A stretch of DNA of 64,000 nucleotides from Candidatus Ozemibacter sibiricus (GTDB lineage: Bacteria; Muiribacteriota; Ozemobacteria; Ozemobacterales; Ozemobacteraceae): contig QOQW01000001.1 in NCBI GenBank assembly GCA_003327425.1, forward strand, positions 1-64,000, written 5' to 3'. Both the position numbers and the translations under genes were made by a program. This document shows positions 47,825 to 56,248 of this stretch, piece after piece. The notes beneath the pieces were generated by a model that did not search any database, was not told where the DNA came from, and worked only from the letters and a program-made list of their open reading frames with translations. The first letter of the stretch is position 1; each line of letters begins with the position of its first letter.

Positions 47825-49525
47825 TCAGCCCTGGCGCCAGGCGGCGAACCGCTCGAGCAGCCCGCGGGTCGAAGCGTCATGGCCGCTCAGATCGACCGGC
47901 CGCCCGGCGGCCAGCGCTTCTTCCTCAGCCAGGATCTTCTTGGCCAGCACCTTGCCCAGTTCGACCCCCCATTGGTCGAAGCTGTTGATCCGCCAGATCA
48001 CGCCCTGCACGAAGATTTTCATTTCGTACATCGAGATCAGGCTGCCCAGGCTGCGCGGGGTCAATTGCTGCAACAGGATCGTGTTGGTCGGCCGGTTGCC
48101 AGGGAAGACCTTATGGGGAAGCAGGGCTTCCAGTTCGGCGCGGGGCAGCCCTTCTTTCTCGAGTTCACGGCGCGCCTCTTCTGCGGTCTTGCCCTTCATC
48201 AGGGCTTCGGTCTGGGCGAACAGGTTCGCCAGCAGCTTCAGGTGATGGTCGGCATACGGATGGTGCGGGCGCACGCAGCCGATGAAATCGCAGGGAATCA
48301 GCTTCGTTCCCTGGTGGATGAGCTGGTAGAAGGCATGCTGGCCGTTGGTGCCAGGTTCGCCCCACAGGATCGGGCCGGTCTGGTAGGTGACCGTCCTGCC
48401 GTCCCGATCCACCGACTTGCCGTTGCTCTCCATGTCGCCTTGCTGGAAGTAGGCTGGAAACCGGTGCAGATACTGGTCATACGGCAGGATGGCGGTCGTC
48501 TCGGCGCCGAAGAAATTGTTGTACCAGATGCCGAGCAGGGCGAGGATGACCGGGATGTTCCGCCGCAGCGGGGCGGTGCGGAAATGCTCGTCCATGCGGT
48601 GGTACCCCTCGAGCAGTTCCTCGAACCGCTCGAACCCGATGGCGAGGGCGATCGACAGCCCGATCGCTGACGGGCTGGAATAGCGCCCGCCGACCCAGTC
48701 CCAGAAGGGGAACATGTTCTCGGCGTCGATGCCGAACTTCTCGACCTCGGTCCGGTTGGTCGACAGCGCCGCGAAGTGGTGCCGGACGGCCTTCTCATCG
48801 CGCAGCGCCTCCAGCAGCCAGCGTCGCGCCGTGTGCGCGTTGGTCATCGTTTCCTGGGTGGTGAAGGTTTTCGAGGCCACCAGGAACAGCGTTTCTTCGG
48901 GGGCGAGGTCGCGCGTCTTCTCCCAGAAGTCGGCGCCATCGACGTTGGAGACGAACCGCACGGCCGGCCCCTGGCGGGTGTAGGGTTTGAGCGCTTCGGT
49001 GATCATGACCGGGCCGAGGTCCGAGCCCCCGATGCCGAGGTTGACCACCGTCTTGATCGGTTTGCCGGTGAAGCCGCGCCAGGTACCGTCCCGCACGCGC
49101 TGGCTGAAGGCCTTCATGCGGGCCAGGACGGCATTGACCTCGGGCATCACATCGTGCCCGTCGACCAGAATGGGCCGGTTCGACCGATTCCGCAGGGCCA
49201 CGTGCAGCACGGCCCGCTTCTCGGTCCAGTTGATCTTCTCTCCCCGGAACATGGCTTCGATGGCCGCCGGCACGCCCGCCGCCTCGGCGAGGTTCAGCAG
49301 CAGGTCCAGGGTTCGTTCGGTGATCCGGTTCTTGGAGAAGTCGACCAGCATTCCGTCGAACTCGAGACTGAACTTCGCAAACCGCTGGGGATCCTCGGCG
49401 AAGAGGTCGCGCATGTGGCGGGAAGCGATCTCGCGATGGTGGTCGGCGAGCGCTCGCCATTCTGGCGCCTCGGTGAGCGTGTGACCGGCGCGGATGAACT
49501 CGTCGATCCGGGAAGAGAAGGGCAT
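47825..49525 (-). CDS. pgi: Glucose-6-phosphate isomerase
   Basis: 566 aa. ATG 49525 has AGGAGG six bases upstream. Signatures: [12 protein letters not shown], the [11 protein letters not shown] sugar-phosphate block, [11 protein letters not shown], and the C-terminal QWGVELGK. Interconverts glucose-6-phosphate and fructose-6-phosphate. It has its own promoter and probably is not part of the microcompartment operon, from which a 147-base gap separates it. Confidence 0.96.
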   Translation of the reverse strand: MPFSSRIDEFIRAGHTLTEAPEWRALADHHREIASRHMRDLFAEDPQRFAKFSLEFDGMLVDFSKNRITERTLDLLLNLAEAAGVPAAIEAMFRGEKINWTEKRAVLHVALRNRSNRPILVDGHDVMPEVNAVLARMKAFSQRVRDGTWRGFTGKPIKTVVNLGIGGSDLGPVMITEALKPYTRQGPAVRFVSNVDGADFWEKTRDLAPEETLFLVASKTFTTQETMTNAHTARRWLLEALRDEKAVRHHFAALSTNRTEVEKFGIDAENMFPFWDWVGGRYSSPSAIGLSIALAIGFERFEELLEGYHRMDEHFRTAPLRRNIPVILALLGIWYNNFFGAETTAILPYDQYLHRFPAYFQQGDMESNGKSVDRDGRTVTYQTGPILWGEPGTNGQHAFYQLIHQGTKLIPCDFIGCVRPHHPYADHHLKLLANLFAQTEALMKGKTAEEARRELEKEGLPRAELEALLPHKVFPGNRPTNTILLQQLTPRSLGSLISMYEMKIFVQGVIWRINSFDQWGVELGKVLAKKILAEEEALAAGRPVDLSGHDASTRGLLERFAAWRQG

Positions 49526-49814
49526 GGTGGTCCTCCTGGGCGGCAATGGAATCGGCAATCCCCTCCGTTATACTCCGGGCTTCCCGGCCTCGCAAGAGGG
49601 TCGGCGGTTTCCTCGGGAATGCCCGTCTTCGACAGCCTCGACGGGAGATCGAGGCACAGGAGTGGTGGCGCGAATGTCCCGCGGGCCCACGATGGGAATC
49701 CCCTGGTTTGATGGTACAGCGGTCGACAGGCGGAGAGGTCCCTGCCGTCAGGGTTGAAAAGGGCCAGGCAACCGCTGGCGCGCCGGCCCTTCGGGAGAAA
49801 GGTGCGGAAACCCC
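49526..49814. other. Intergenic region between pgi and tRNA-Pro
   Basis: No supportable gene. It contains the divergent pgi promoter (listed) at its left end. The rest is GC-rich with no other motif I trust. Confidence 0.55.
49567..49595 (-). promoter_or_regulatory. Sigma70-like promoter of pgi
   Basis: On the minus strand TTGCGA (49595-49590), 17-bp spacer, TATAAC (49572-49567); leader ~35 bases before ATG 49525. Confidence 0.55.
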
Positions 49815-49843
49815 TTGCAGGCCATGGGGGAATGTGGTATACA
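49815..49843 (+). promoter_or_regulatory. Sigma70-like promoter of tRNA-Pro
   Basis: TTGCAG (49815-49820), 17-bp spacer, TATACA (49838-49843), 33 bases before the tRNA. Confidence 0.6.
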
Positions 49844-49876
49844 AAGAGTCAGTGGTTCGGCTGCACGGCCGACCCG

Positions 49877-49949
49877 CGGGGCGTAGCGCAGTTGGTAGCG
49901 TACTTGAATGGGGTTCAAGTGGTCGCTGGTTCGAGTCCAGTCGCCCCGA
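49877..49949 (+). tRNA. proT: tRNA-Pro (anticodon GGG)
   Basis: 73 bases. Acceptor stem CGGGGCG/CGCCCCG with discriminator A; D arm GCGC...GCGT; anticodon stem CTTGA/TCAAG enclosing ATGGGGT, so the anticodon is GGG (reads CCC/CCU). TpsiC arm GCTGG-TTCGAGT-CCAGT. The CCA end is not encoded and must be added by nucleotidyltransferase. Confidence 0.95.
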
Positions 49950-49953
49950 TGAC

Positions 49954-49980
49954 GACGGGCTCCCGATTCGGGAGCCCGTC
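49954..49980 (+). terminator. Hairpin after tRNA-Pro (no T-tract)
   Basis: A ~12-bp stem (GACGGGCTCCCG and its complement) only four bases from the tRNA end, followed by GCTCGTTAAG. A second hairpin, GGCTTTGC/GCAAAGCC at 50007-50028, follows. It may serve both tRNA 3' trimming and termination. Confidence 0.6.
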
Positions 49981-50182
49981 GCTCGTTAAGTCCGATTTCG
50001 AGCAAGGGCTTTGCGCCAGGGCAAAGCCGCTCTGCCCTCGCCCCTGGCGTTCCTGCCTTCAAAGGCCCGTCGGTGCCGAACGCTTTCCCTCATTTCCGTC
50101 TTAATGGGGCTGGCTTGTTCGTGGAGGTTGCGATGGCGGCGGGGTCATCCCATTTGATTCAGGTGTGGGGGGTCTGTTTTAG

Positions 50183-50211
50183 TTGCATATTGGCGTATCT
50201 GGTCCTACAAT
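50183..50211 (+). promoter_or_regulatory. Sigma70-like promoter of the PLP-lyase gene
   Basis: TTGCAT (50183-50188), 17-bp spacer, TACAAT (50206-50211); the leader is ~33 bases with AAAGGAG just before the ATG. No riboswitch space is left. Confidence 0.6.
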
Positions 50212-50249
50212 GCCCCGCTAGAGTCTGTGCTCGGGAAAGGAGTTCCACC

Positions 50250-51479
50250 ATGAAAGACCATGGCAAGCTGGGTATCGAGAGTCTGTGCGTTCATGCCGGC
50301 CAGCACCCGGATGAATTGTACGGCGGAGTCAGCGTGCCCATCTACCAGTCGTCCACGTTCGCGTTCGAGAGCGCGGCCCAGGGGGCGGCCCGCTTCAGCG
50401 GAGCCGATGACGGGTACAAATATACCCGTCTCGGGAACCCGACTACCTCGGCCCTCGAAGAGTGCGTCGCCCAGCTGGAAGGCGGCGGCCAGGGGTTGGC
50501 CACCGCTTCGGGGATGGCGGCGGTCAGCACCGTCTACCTGACTTTCCTGGGGGCCGGCGCCCATATGGTTTCCACCGATTCGGTCTACGGGCCTTCCCGC
50601 ACCCTGGCCGAACGAGAACTCTCCCGGTTCGGGGTCGAGACCACCTACGTCGATACCACCGATCCGGCCAATGTCGCGCGGGCCATCCGGCCCTCCACCA
50701 AGCTCGTCTACCTGGAAACCCCCGGCAACCCGACCCTGGCCATCAGCGATATCGCGGCCTGCGCCCGGATCGCCCATCAAGCCGGCGCCCTCCTCGTGGT
50801 CGACAACACCTTCTGCAGTCCCCTGCTCCAGAGACCGCTCGATCTGGGCGCTGACATCGTTCTGCACAGCATGACCAAATACCTCAATGGCCACTCCGAT
50901 GTCGTGGCCGGTATTCTGGTCACGCGCCAGCCCGACCTGCTGACGCGGATGAAACGCGTGCTGGTCCAAGTGGGAGGGACCATCGATCCCCATCAGGCCT
51001 GGCTGGTCCTGCGCGGGATCAAGACCCTGGCCCTGCGGGTGCGGGCGGCCGAGCAGACGGCCCGCCGACTGGCCCAGGACCTCGCCACGCACCCGGCGGT
51101 GGCCTGGGTGAGATACCCCGGCTTGCCCAGCCATCCCCAGCATGAACTGGCCAAAACCCAGATGAACGGGTTCGGCTCGATGATCTCCTTCGAACTGAAG
51201 GGGGGCGTCGAGGCCGGCCGCCTGCTCATGGACTCGGTGCGGCTCTGCGTCCTGGCCGTGTCGCTGGGCGGGGTCGAAACGTTGATCCAGCATCCGGCCA
51301 GCATGACCCACGCCAGCATGGGCCCCGAGGCCCGGCGGGCCGCCGGCATCACCGACGGACTGGTGCGGCTGTCGGTCGGCATCGAAACCTACGAAGATCT
51401 GCGCGCCGATTTGTGGCAGGCCCTCGACCGTGTGGTCACCGCGACGACGCCCCAAGGGGAAGCCCAGGTCGGAGTTTGA
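50250..51479 (+). CDS. Cys/Met-metabolism PLP enzyme (cystathionine gamma-synthase/methionine gamma-lyase family)
   Basis: 409 aa; AAAGGAG ends seven bases before ATG 50250. Family features: SLCVHAG, YKYTRLGNPT, the PLP lysine K210 in SMTKYLNGHSDV, and SVGIE near the end. The fold acts in gamma-elimination or gamma-replacement of sulfur amino acids. Which enzyme it is (synthase, cystathionine gamma-lyase or methionine gamma-lyase) cannot be decided from sequence alone; the CGS-typical Met pathway genes are not adjacent. Confidence 0.9.
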   Translation: MKDHGKLGIESLCVHAGQHPDELYGGVSVPIYQSSTFAFESAAQGAARFSGADDGYKYTRLGNPTTSALEECVAQLEGGGQGLATASGMAAVSTVYLTFLGAGAHMVSTDSVYGPSRTLAERELSRFGVETTYVDTTDPANVARAIRPSTKLVYLETPGNPTLAISDIAACARIAHQAGALLVVDNTFCSPLLQRPLDLGADIVLHSMTKYLNGHSDVVAGILVTRQPDLLTRMKRVLVQVGGTIDPHQAWLVLRGIKTLALRVRAAEQTARRLAQDLATHPAVAWVRYPGLPSHPQHELAKTQMNGFGSMISFELKGGVEAGRLLMDSVRLCVLAVSLGGVETLIQHPASMTHASMGPEARRAAGITDGLVRLSVGIETYEDLRADLWQALDRVVTATTPQGEAQVGV

Positions 51480-51507
51480 GCTTTCCCCTTCGTGGTCACG
51501 CCCGATA

Positions 51508-51543
51508 AGCTCGAAACCCCGCCGTATGGCGGGGTTTCGAGCT
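51508..51543. terminator. 16-bp bidirectional hairpin between converging genes
   Basis: A perfect 16-bp stem (51508-51523 with 51528-51543) around GTAT. It lies between the PLP enzyme gene and pilC, which converge, and serves both. TCGAAACCCC gives a weak A-rich flank on the minus strand, but no T-tract on the plus strand. Confidence 0.65.
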
Positions 51544-51578
51544 TCGCGAACCGCGCGGGGTGAGCAACCCCGATGCGG

Positions 51579-52790
51579 TCAGTCGGCGGCGTTGACCAGT
51601 TTGAGCATGGGCATGAAGACGGCCAGGACGATGCCGCCGATGACGATGCCCATGAACACGATGACGATCGGTTCGATGATCGAGGTCAGGCCCTTGACGG
51701 CGTTGTCGACTTCGGTGTCGTAGAAGTCGGCGATCTTGGTCAGCATCTTGTCGAGTTCGCCGGTCTCCTCGCCGACGGCGATCATCTGCACGACCATCGG
51801 GGGGAAGACGTTGGAGTTCTTCAGCGGCTCGGCGATCGATTCGCCTTCGCGGATCGAGATGCGGGTCTTGTCGACGGCTTCGGCGATGACCACGTTGCCG
51901 GCGGTCTGGGCGGTGACTTCGAGCGCTTGCAGAATGGGGACGCCCGAGGCGATCAGGGTGCCGAGGGTGCGAGTGAACTTGGCCACGGCGACCTTGCGCA
52001 TCATCATGCCGATGGCCGGCATCTTCAGGATGTTGGTGTCGAAGATGCGCGAGCCGGTCTTGGTCTTGAAGAAATTCACGATCAGGAAGGGGACGCCCAG
52101 CAGGACCGGCAGCACGACGAACCACCAGCTGACCATGAAGTCGGAGATCCCCAGCAGGATCTGGGTGGCCAGGGGCAGTTCGACCTTCATGCCCATGAAG
52201 ATTTCTTTGAATTGGGGTAGCACGAACATGACCAGGGCGACGACCACCAGACCGGCGATGGCGAACACGACGACGGGGTAGGTCAGAGCGCCCTTGACCT
52301 TCGATTTCAAGTTCTCGGAGCTTTCCAGGTAGTCAGCCAGACGGTTCAGGATCTGATCGAGAATACCGCCGACCTCGCCGGCTTTGACCAGGCTGCAGAA
52401 CAGTTCGGAAAACACGCGCGGATGTTTCTCGAGGGCCTTCGAAAAGGTCGAGCCGCCTTCGACATCGGTGCGGATCTGGGTGATGACCCGCTTGAACGAC
52501 GGGTTCTCGGACTGCTGTTGCAGAATGGTCAAGCAGCGCACCAGCGGCACGCCAGAGCCGATCATGGTGGCGAACTGACGGGCGAAGATGCAGACCTCCT
52601 GCGAGCTGATGCCTCGCTCGAAGAGCGCGAAGGGAGAAAGCCCTCCGCCACCTTTCTTCTCGGTGATGCTGGTGACGAAGTACCCCTTCTCACGCAGTTT
52701 GGAAATGCAGGCTTCTTTGCTTTCACCGTCCATTTCGGCGGTGACGATCTTTCCATCCCAGTTGCGGGCTTTATAGGTAAAGGTCGGCAT
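51579..52790 (-). CDS. pilC: Type IV pilus inner-membrane platform protein PilC (GspF family)
   Basis: 403 aa. ATG 52790 has AAGGAGG six bases upstream. Two GspF repeats (FARQFATMIGSGVPL, and FTRTLGTLIASGVPI) each with membrane helices (three in total, near ~175-200, 225-245 and 375-400) and the EETGEL motif. It forms the base on which the pilus is assembled, working with PilB (encoded at ~36 kb). Monocistronic. Confidence 0.95.
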   Translation of the reverse strand: MPTFTYKARNWDGKIVTAEMDGESKEACISKLREKGYFVTSITEKKGGGGLSPFALFERGISSQEVCIFARQFATMIGSGVPLVRCLTILQQQSENPSFKRVITQIRTDVEGGSTFSKALEKHPRVFSELFCSLVKAGEVGGILDQILNRLADYLESSENLKSKVKGALTYPVVVFAIAGLVVVALVMFVLPQFKEIFMGMKVELPLATQILLGISDFMVSWWFVVLPVLLGVPFLIVNFFKTKTGSRIFDTNILKMPAIGMMMRKVAVAKFTRTLGTLIASGVPILQALEVTAQTAGNVVIAEAVDKTRISIREGESIAEPLKNSNVFPPMVVQMIAVGEETGELDKMLTKIADFYDTEVDNAVKGLTSIIEPIVIVFMGIVIGGIVLAVFMPMLKLVNAAD

Positions 52791-52878
52791 GGCGTTCCTC
52801 CTTTCGAGGGTCGCTGACGTTCCCAGCACCTTCCAGCACGAAACGTGCCAGGTCACGGATTCCCTTTGTATCGGAAGT

Positions 52879-52908
52879 AGTATAAGATGCCTTGACAGGT
52901 TTGTGCAA
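52879..52908 (-). promoter_or_regulatory. Sigma70-like promoter of pilC
   Basis: On the minus strand TTGCAC (52908-52903), 18-bp spacer, TATACT (52884-52879); leader ~80 bases. The region is shared with the divergent topB gene. Confidence 0.55.
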
Positions 52909-52967
52909 ATTTCCGCACATTGTCCTCTCCCGATTTGCACACTTCACGCTCTGAGGTCGGCAACCAG

Positions 52968-55400
52968 GTGCCCTCACCCGTCAGACTGATTTTTTCAGAA
53001 AAGCCTTCGGTCGGTCGCGACATCGCCGAGGTGCTCGGGGCGACCCGCAAGCGGCAAGGCTACCTCGAAGGGAACGGATTCATCGTCACCTGGGGCATCG
53101 GGCACCTCGTCACCCTCGGCCAGCCGGAAGAGCAAGATCCCTCCTGGAAGAAATGGGATCTCGATCGTCTGCCCATGCTGCCGCGCGACTGGAAGCTGAG
53201 CGTGCTGCCCGATACCCGCGACCAGTTCGAGGTCGTGCGGGAGTTGATGGCACGCCCCGAGGTCACCGAGGTGGTCAACGCCGCTGATGCCGGTCGAGAA
53301 GGCGAGCTGATCTTCCGCCTCGTCTATCGGAAAGCCGGTTGTACCAAACCGGTCAAGCGCCTGTGGATCTCGAGCATGACCGATGAGGCCATCCGGGAAG
53401 GATTCGCGACCCTGCGGCCCGGGGCCGAGTTCGACCCGCTGGCCCGGGCCGCCGAGTGTCGGCAGCGGGCCGATTGGCTGGTCGGCCTGAACCTGACCCG
53501 GGCCTACACCAGGAAATATGGGGAGATGCTGACCATCGGCCGGGTCCAGACGCCCACGCTGGCCATGGTGGTCAAGCGGCACCAGGAGATCGCGGCCTTC
53601 CAGCCCCGCGACTATTGGGAGATTCGCGTTTCCTACGGCGATTTCTCCGCCCTCTGGTTCGACCCTCGCGAGAAGGAAACACCGACCCGCCTCTGGGACA
53701 AAGCCGCGGCCGAAGCTCTTTCCCAGAAACTGGCCCGAGCCGAGGCCGAGGTGCGCAAAGTCTCCTCGGCGTGCAAGAAACAGCCCCCGCCGCTGCTCTA
53801 CGACCTGACCACCTTGCAGCGCGAGGCCAACACACGGTTCGGCTACACCGCCGCCCAGACCCTGGCGGCTGCCCAGTCCCTCTACGAGCGGCGGAAAGTG
53901 ATCACCTATCCACGCACCGACAGCCGCCACCTGTCGGAGGATCTGCACCCCACCTTGAGCCGTCGCCTGGCGGCCTTGCCGGGCGAGTATGCCCCCTTCG
54001 TGCAGCCGCTGCAGGGCAAGACCCTGCCCAAGCAAAAACGGGTGTTCGACAATGCCAAGGTCAGCGACCACCACGCCATCATCCCGACCGAGCAGCGCCC
54101 GGGCGATCTGAACGCCTGGAAACCCGAAGAGCGCAGAATCTACGACCTGGTGGTCCGCCGGTTCCTGGCGGTGTTCCATCCCGATCACGAGTATCTGTCG
54201 ACGACCGTGCTCCTGCAAGCGGATGGCGAACACCTCAAGGCCACCGGACGCGTCGTCCTCGTGCCCGGCTGGCGGGCGCTCTACGATCGCCACGACAAAG
54301 ACGAGACGACGGCCGGTGGCGAGGAGGGGGAGGAAGGGGATGATCAAGCCCTGCCGGCCTTGCAACAGGGCGATCGTCGCCAGCCCCAGGGGGCCGAGCT
54401 GTTGACCCGGCAGACCAAGCCGCCGCCGCCCTACACCGATGCCACGCTCCTGCAGGCCATGGAGACGGCCGGCAAGCTCGTGGAGAACGATGAACTTCGT
54501 CTGGCCATGAAGGAGAGCGGCCTGGGCACGCCCGCGACGCGGGCCGAAATCATCGAGAAGCTGATCCGGGTGGGGTATCTGGTGCGCGAGAAGAAAAAGC
54601 TCCAGCCGACCCCGAAAGGCATTCAACTGATCGCCCTGGTCGATGCCCAGATCGCCAGCCCTGAATTGACCGGCGCCTGGGAAAAGCGCCTCGCCGATAT
54701 CGCCAAAGCCAAGGCCGAAGCTGGGCCGTTCATGGCCGACATCGAGACATTGGTGACGGATGTGGTCGAGCGGGTGCGGCGCGAACGGACTGTGGTCCGC
54801 TTCGCCCCCGCTGGGGCGGCGGCCCGTTCATCCAGAGTTGGCGCTGCCGATGCTCCCGCCTCCCGTCAGGGCCGGTTCCCTTCGAATCACGGGAGCCGGG
54901 CCGCGCCGCCACCGACGCCGAAAGCGCGTCCTGCCGGCGAGCGAACCACCGCTGCGGCATCCCAAGCGGCGACCGGCGCCTCGGCGGTGGCTCCCTCGGC
55001 CACCGGCGCGGCGGCACGATCCTCGGCCGCTCCTGGCGCCGGTGTGTCCCCGACCGGGCGGCCGACCTTCGGCATTTGCCCGGCGTGCGGCCGGGGGAAC
55101 ATCATCGAAGGCAGCCGGGGATTCGGCTGCGACCGCTTCCGGGAGGGGTGTTCCTACGTGGTCTGGAAGGAATTCCTGGGCAAGAAGCTCTCGTCAACGG
55201 CGATCAAGGCCTTGATCGCCGGCCGCCCGACCCGGGTGCTGAAGGGGTTTACCCGCGAGGATGGCCGCGTCGTCAGCGGGAAGATCCGCATGCGGGCAGA
55301 CGGGAAGGGCATCGAGCTGGTCGAGTGGGGAGCTGACCAGGAGGTTGACCCGAAAGAGGGGAAGGCCCGCTCCGGCTCAGGGGGCGAACAACCAGCCTGA
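52968..55400 (+). CDS. topB: DNA topoisomerase III (TopB-type)
   Basis: 810 aa from GTG 52968 (GAGG 11 bases upstream; a TTG at 52920 is the alternative). TOPRIM start (RLIFSEKPSVGRDIA, DAGREGELIFR), RVQTPTLAMVVKR, and catalytic Tyr ~314 in ITYPRTDSRHLSED. A ~110-residue Ala/Pro/Arg-rich linker (~630-690) precedes a C-terminal zinc-ribbon (CPACGRG...CDRFREGCSYVVW). It relaxes and decatenates single-strand-containing DNA. Its end overlaps the converging DUF2993 gene by 24 bases. Confidence 0.95.
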   Translation: MPSPVRLIFSEKPSVGRDIAEVLGATRKRQGYLEGNGFIVTWGIGHLVTLGQPEEQDPSWKKWDLDRLPMLPRDWKLSVLPDTRDQFEVVRELMARPEVTEVVNAADAGREGELIFRLVYRKAGCTKPVKRLWISSMTDEAIREGFATLRPGAEFDPLARAAECRQRADWLVGLNLTRAYTRKYGEMLTIGRVQTPTLAMVVKRHQEIAAFQPRDYWEIRVSYGDFSALWFDPREKETPTRLWDKAAAEALSQKLARAEAEVRKVSSACKKQPPPLLYDLTTLQREANTRFGYTAAQTLAAAQSLYERRKVITYPRTDSRHLSEDLHPTLSRRLAALPGEYAPFVQPLQGKTLPKQKRVFDNAKVSDHHAIIPTEQRPGDLNAWKPEERRIYDLVVRRFLAVFHPDHEYLSTTVLLQADGEHLKATGRVVLVPGWRALYDRHDKDETTAGGEEGEEGDDQALPALQQGDRRQPQGAELLTRQTKPPPPYTDATLLQAMETAGKLVENDELRLAMKESGLGTPATRAEIIEKLIRVGYLVREKKKLQPTPKGIQLIALVDAQIASPELTGAWEKRLADIAKAKAEAGPFMADIETLVTDVVERVRRERTVVRFAPAGAAARSSRVGAADAPASRQGRFPSNHGSRAAPPPTPKARPAGERTTAAASQAATGASAVAPSATGAAARSSAAPGAGVSPTGRPTFGICPACGRGNIIEGSRGFGCDRFREGCSYVVWKEFLGKKLSSTAIKALIAGRPTRVLKGFTREDGRVVSGKIRMRADGKGIELVEWGADQEVDPKEGKARSGSGGEQPA

Positions 55401-56132
55401 GGCGGAAAGGCCCGTCGGAGTGATGGTGAGCGATTCCAGGCGGGCGGGGTAGGGGAGTTGGGAAAAATCCCACAGGGGGTTGAGCCACCCGAGCACTTGC
55501 GTGCGCAGCTCGGACGTCATCGGCTGGCCGTTGACCTGCGCCTCGAGAATATCGATGACCAGTCGGTCGCCCTCGATGGCGAGCGTGACGGTCGCCCGGA
55601 AGGGAGATGGTTCCTGGGCCAGGAAGGACAACACATTGCCGGGAAGGCGGTCCAGCCGGACCCGCCCCGACACCTCTACCGCATTCGGGAGGAACCGAAG
55701 GGCGACCGCTTCGAAGATCTTCCGTTCGCCATGGGTCTTGGCGATTTCCTGATCGATGAACGCTTGCAGGTCGGCGGCGGTCAGCGTGGCTCTCGCCTGC
55801 AGGGCGGCCAGGGTCCTGACCTCGTCGAACCCGGCCTGCCCGGCGGCGAGGCTGGCCTGCAGGCGGGGGGTCAGGCCTTCGAGTTCGACCTCGCCTTCCT
55901 TGACCCGGAATCCCTTGAAGGTGGCGTGGCGCACGGTGAAGATCACGCGGTCGCCGCGATCCTGGTGGGGCTGGCCCATCAGCCAGCGCAGCACCGCGAG
56001 CGCTTCCCGCTCGAAATCGGCGATCTGCCGCGGGCCCATCGGCAGGGCGAAGCCGGGAGGCGCCGCGCTGCCGGCGAGGCTGCCCACGAGCACGACCAGC
56101 AGCCCGAGTCGGATCATGACGTTCTGGCGCAT
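55377..56132 (-). CDS. DUF2993 (LmeA-like) secreted protein
   Basis: 251 aa; AGGAGG before the ATG. Signal peptide with cleavage near AAPPGFA. A beta-rich domain typical of DUF2993: VEVSGRVRLDRLPGNV, then DILEAQVNGQPM and the closing LESLTITPTGLSASG. Family members bind phospholipids and act in cell-envelope assembly. Converges on topB with overlap. Confidence 0.8.
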   Translation of the reverse strand: MRQNVMIRLGLLVVLVGSLAGSAAPPGFALPMGPRQIADFEREALAVLRWLMGQPHQDRGDRVIFTVRHATFKGFRVKEGEVELEGLTPRLQASLAAGQAGFDEVRTLAALQARATLTAADLQAFIDQEIAKTHGERKIFEAVALRFLPNAVEVSGRVRLDRLPGNVLSFLAQEPSPFRATVTLAIEGDRLVIDILEAQVNGQPMTSELRTQVLGWLNPLWDFSQLPYPARLESLTITPTGLSASGWLFAP

Positions 56133-56212
56133 GGCTTCCTCCTGTCACGGTGGCGGTTCCTTGAATCTACCATGAATGGGCGGCTCCCGGGAAGGAACGC
56201 CGGACCTGCCCG

Positions 56213-56241
56213 TTTACAGGGCAGGCCCGATGCGGTAGCCT
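56213..56241 (+). promoter_or_regulatory. Sigma70-like promoter of the rhomboid gene, short or leaderless
   Basis: TTTACA (56213-56218), 17-bp spacer, TAGCCT (56236-56241). The ATG at 56249 is seven bases after the -10, so the mRNA would have at most a base or two of leader. Confidence 0.5.
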
Positions 56242-56248
56242 GAGCGGC

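Noticed and set aside
50183-50249. Possible SAM or other riboswitch before the PLP enzyme
   Set aside because: The predicted leader is only ~33 bases, too short for a known sulfur-metabolism riboswitch.
51508-51543. Large palindrome considered as an insertion-sequence end or attachment site
   Set aside because: No second copy, no target duplication and no transposase; its location between converging genes fits a terminator.
54800-55060. Ala/Pro/Arg-rich stretch in topB considered as a frameshift artefact
   Set aside because: The reading frame continues without break into a good zinc-ribbon, so it is a natural disordered linker.
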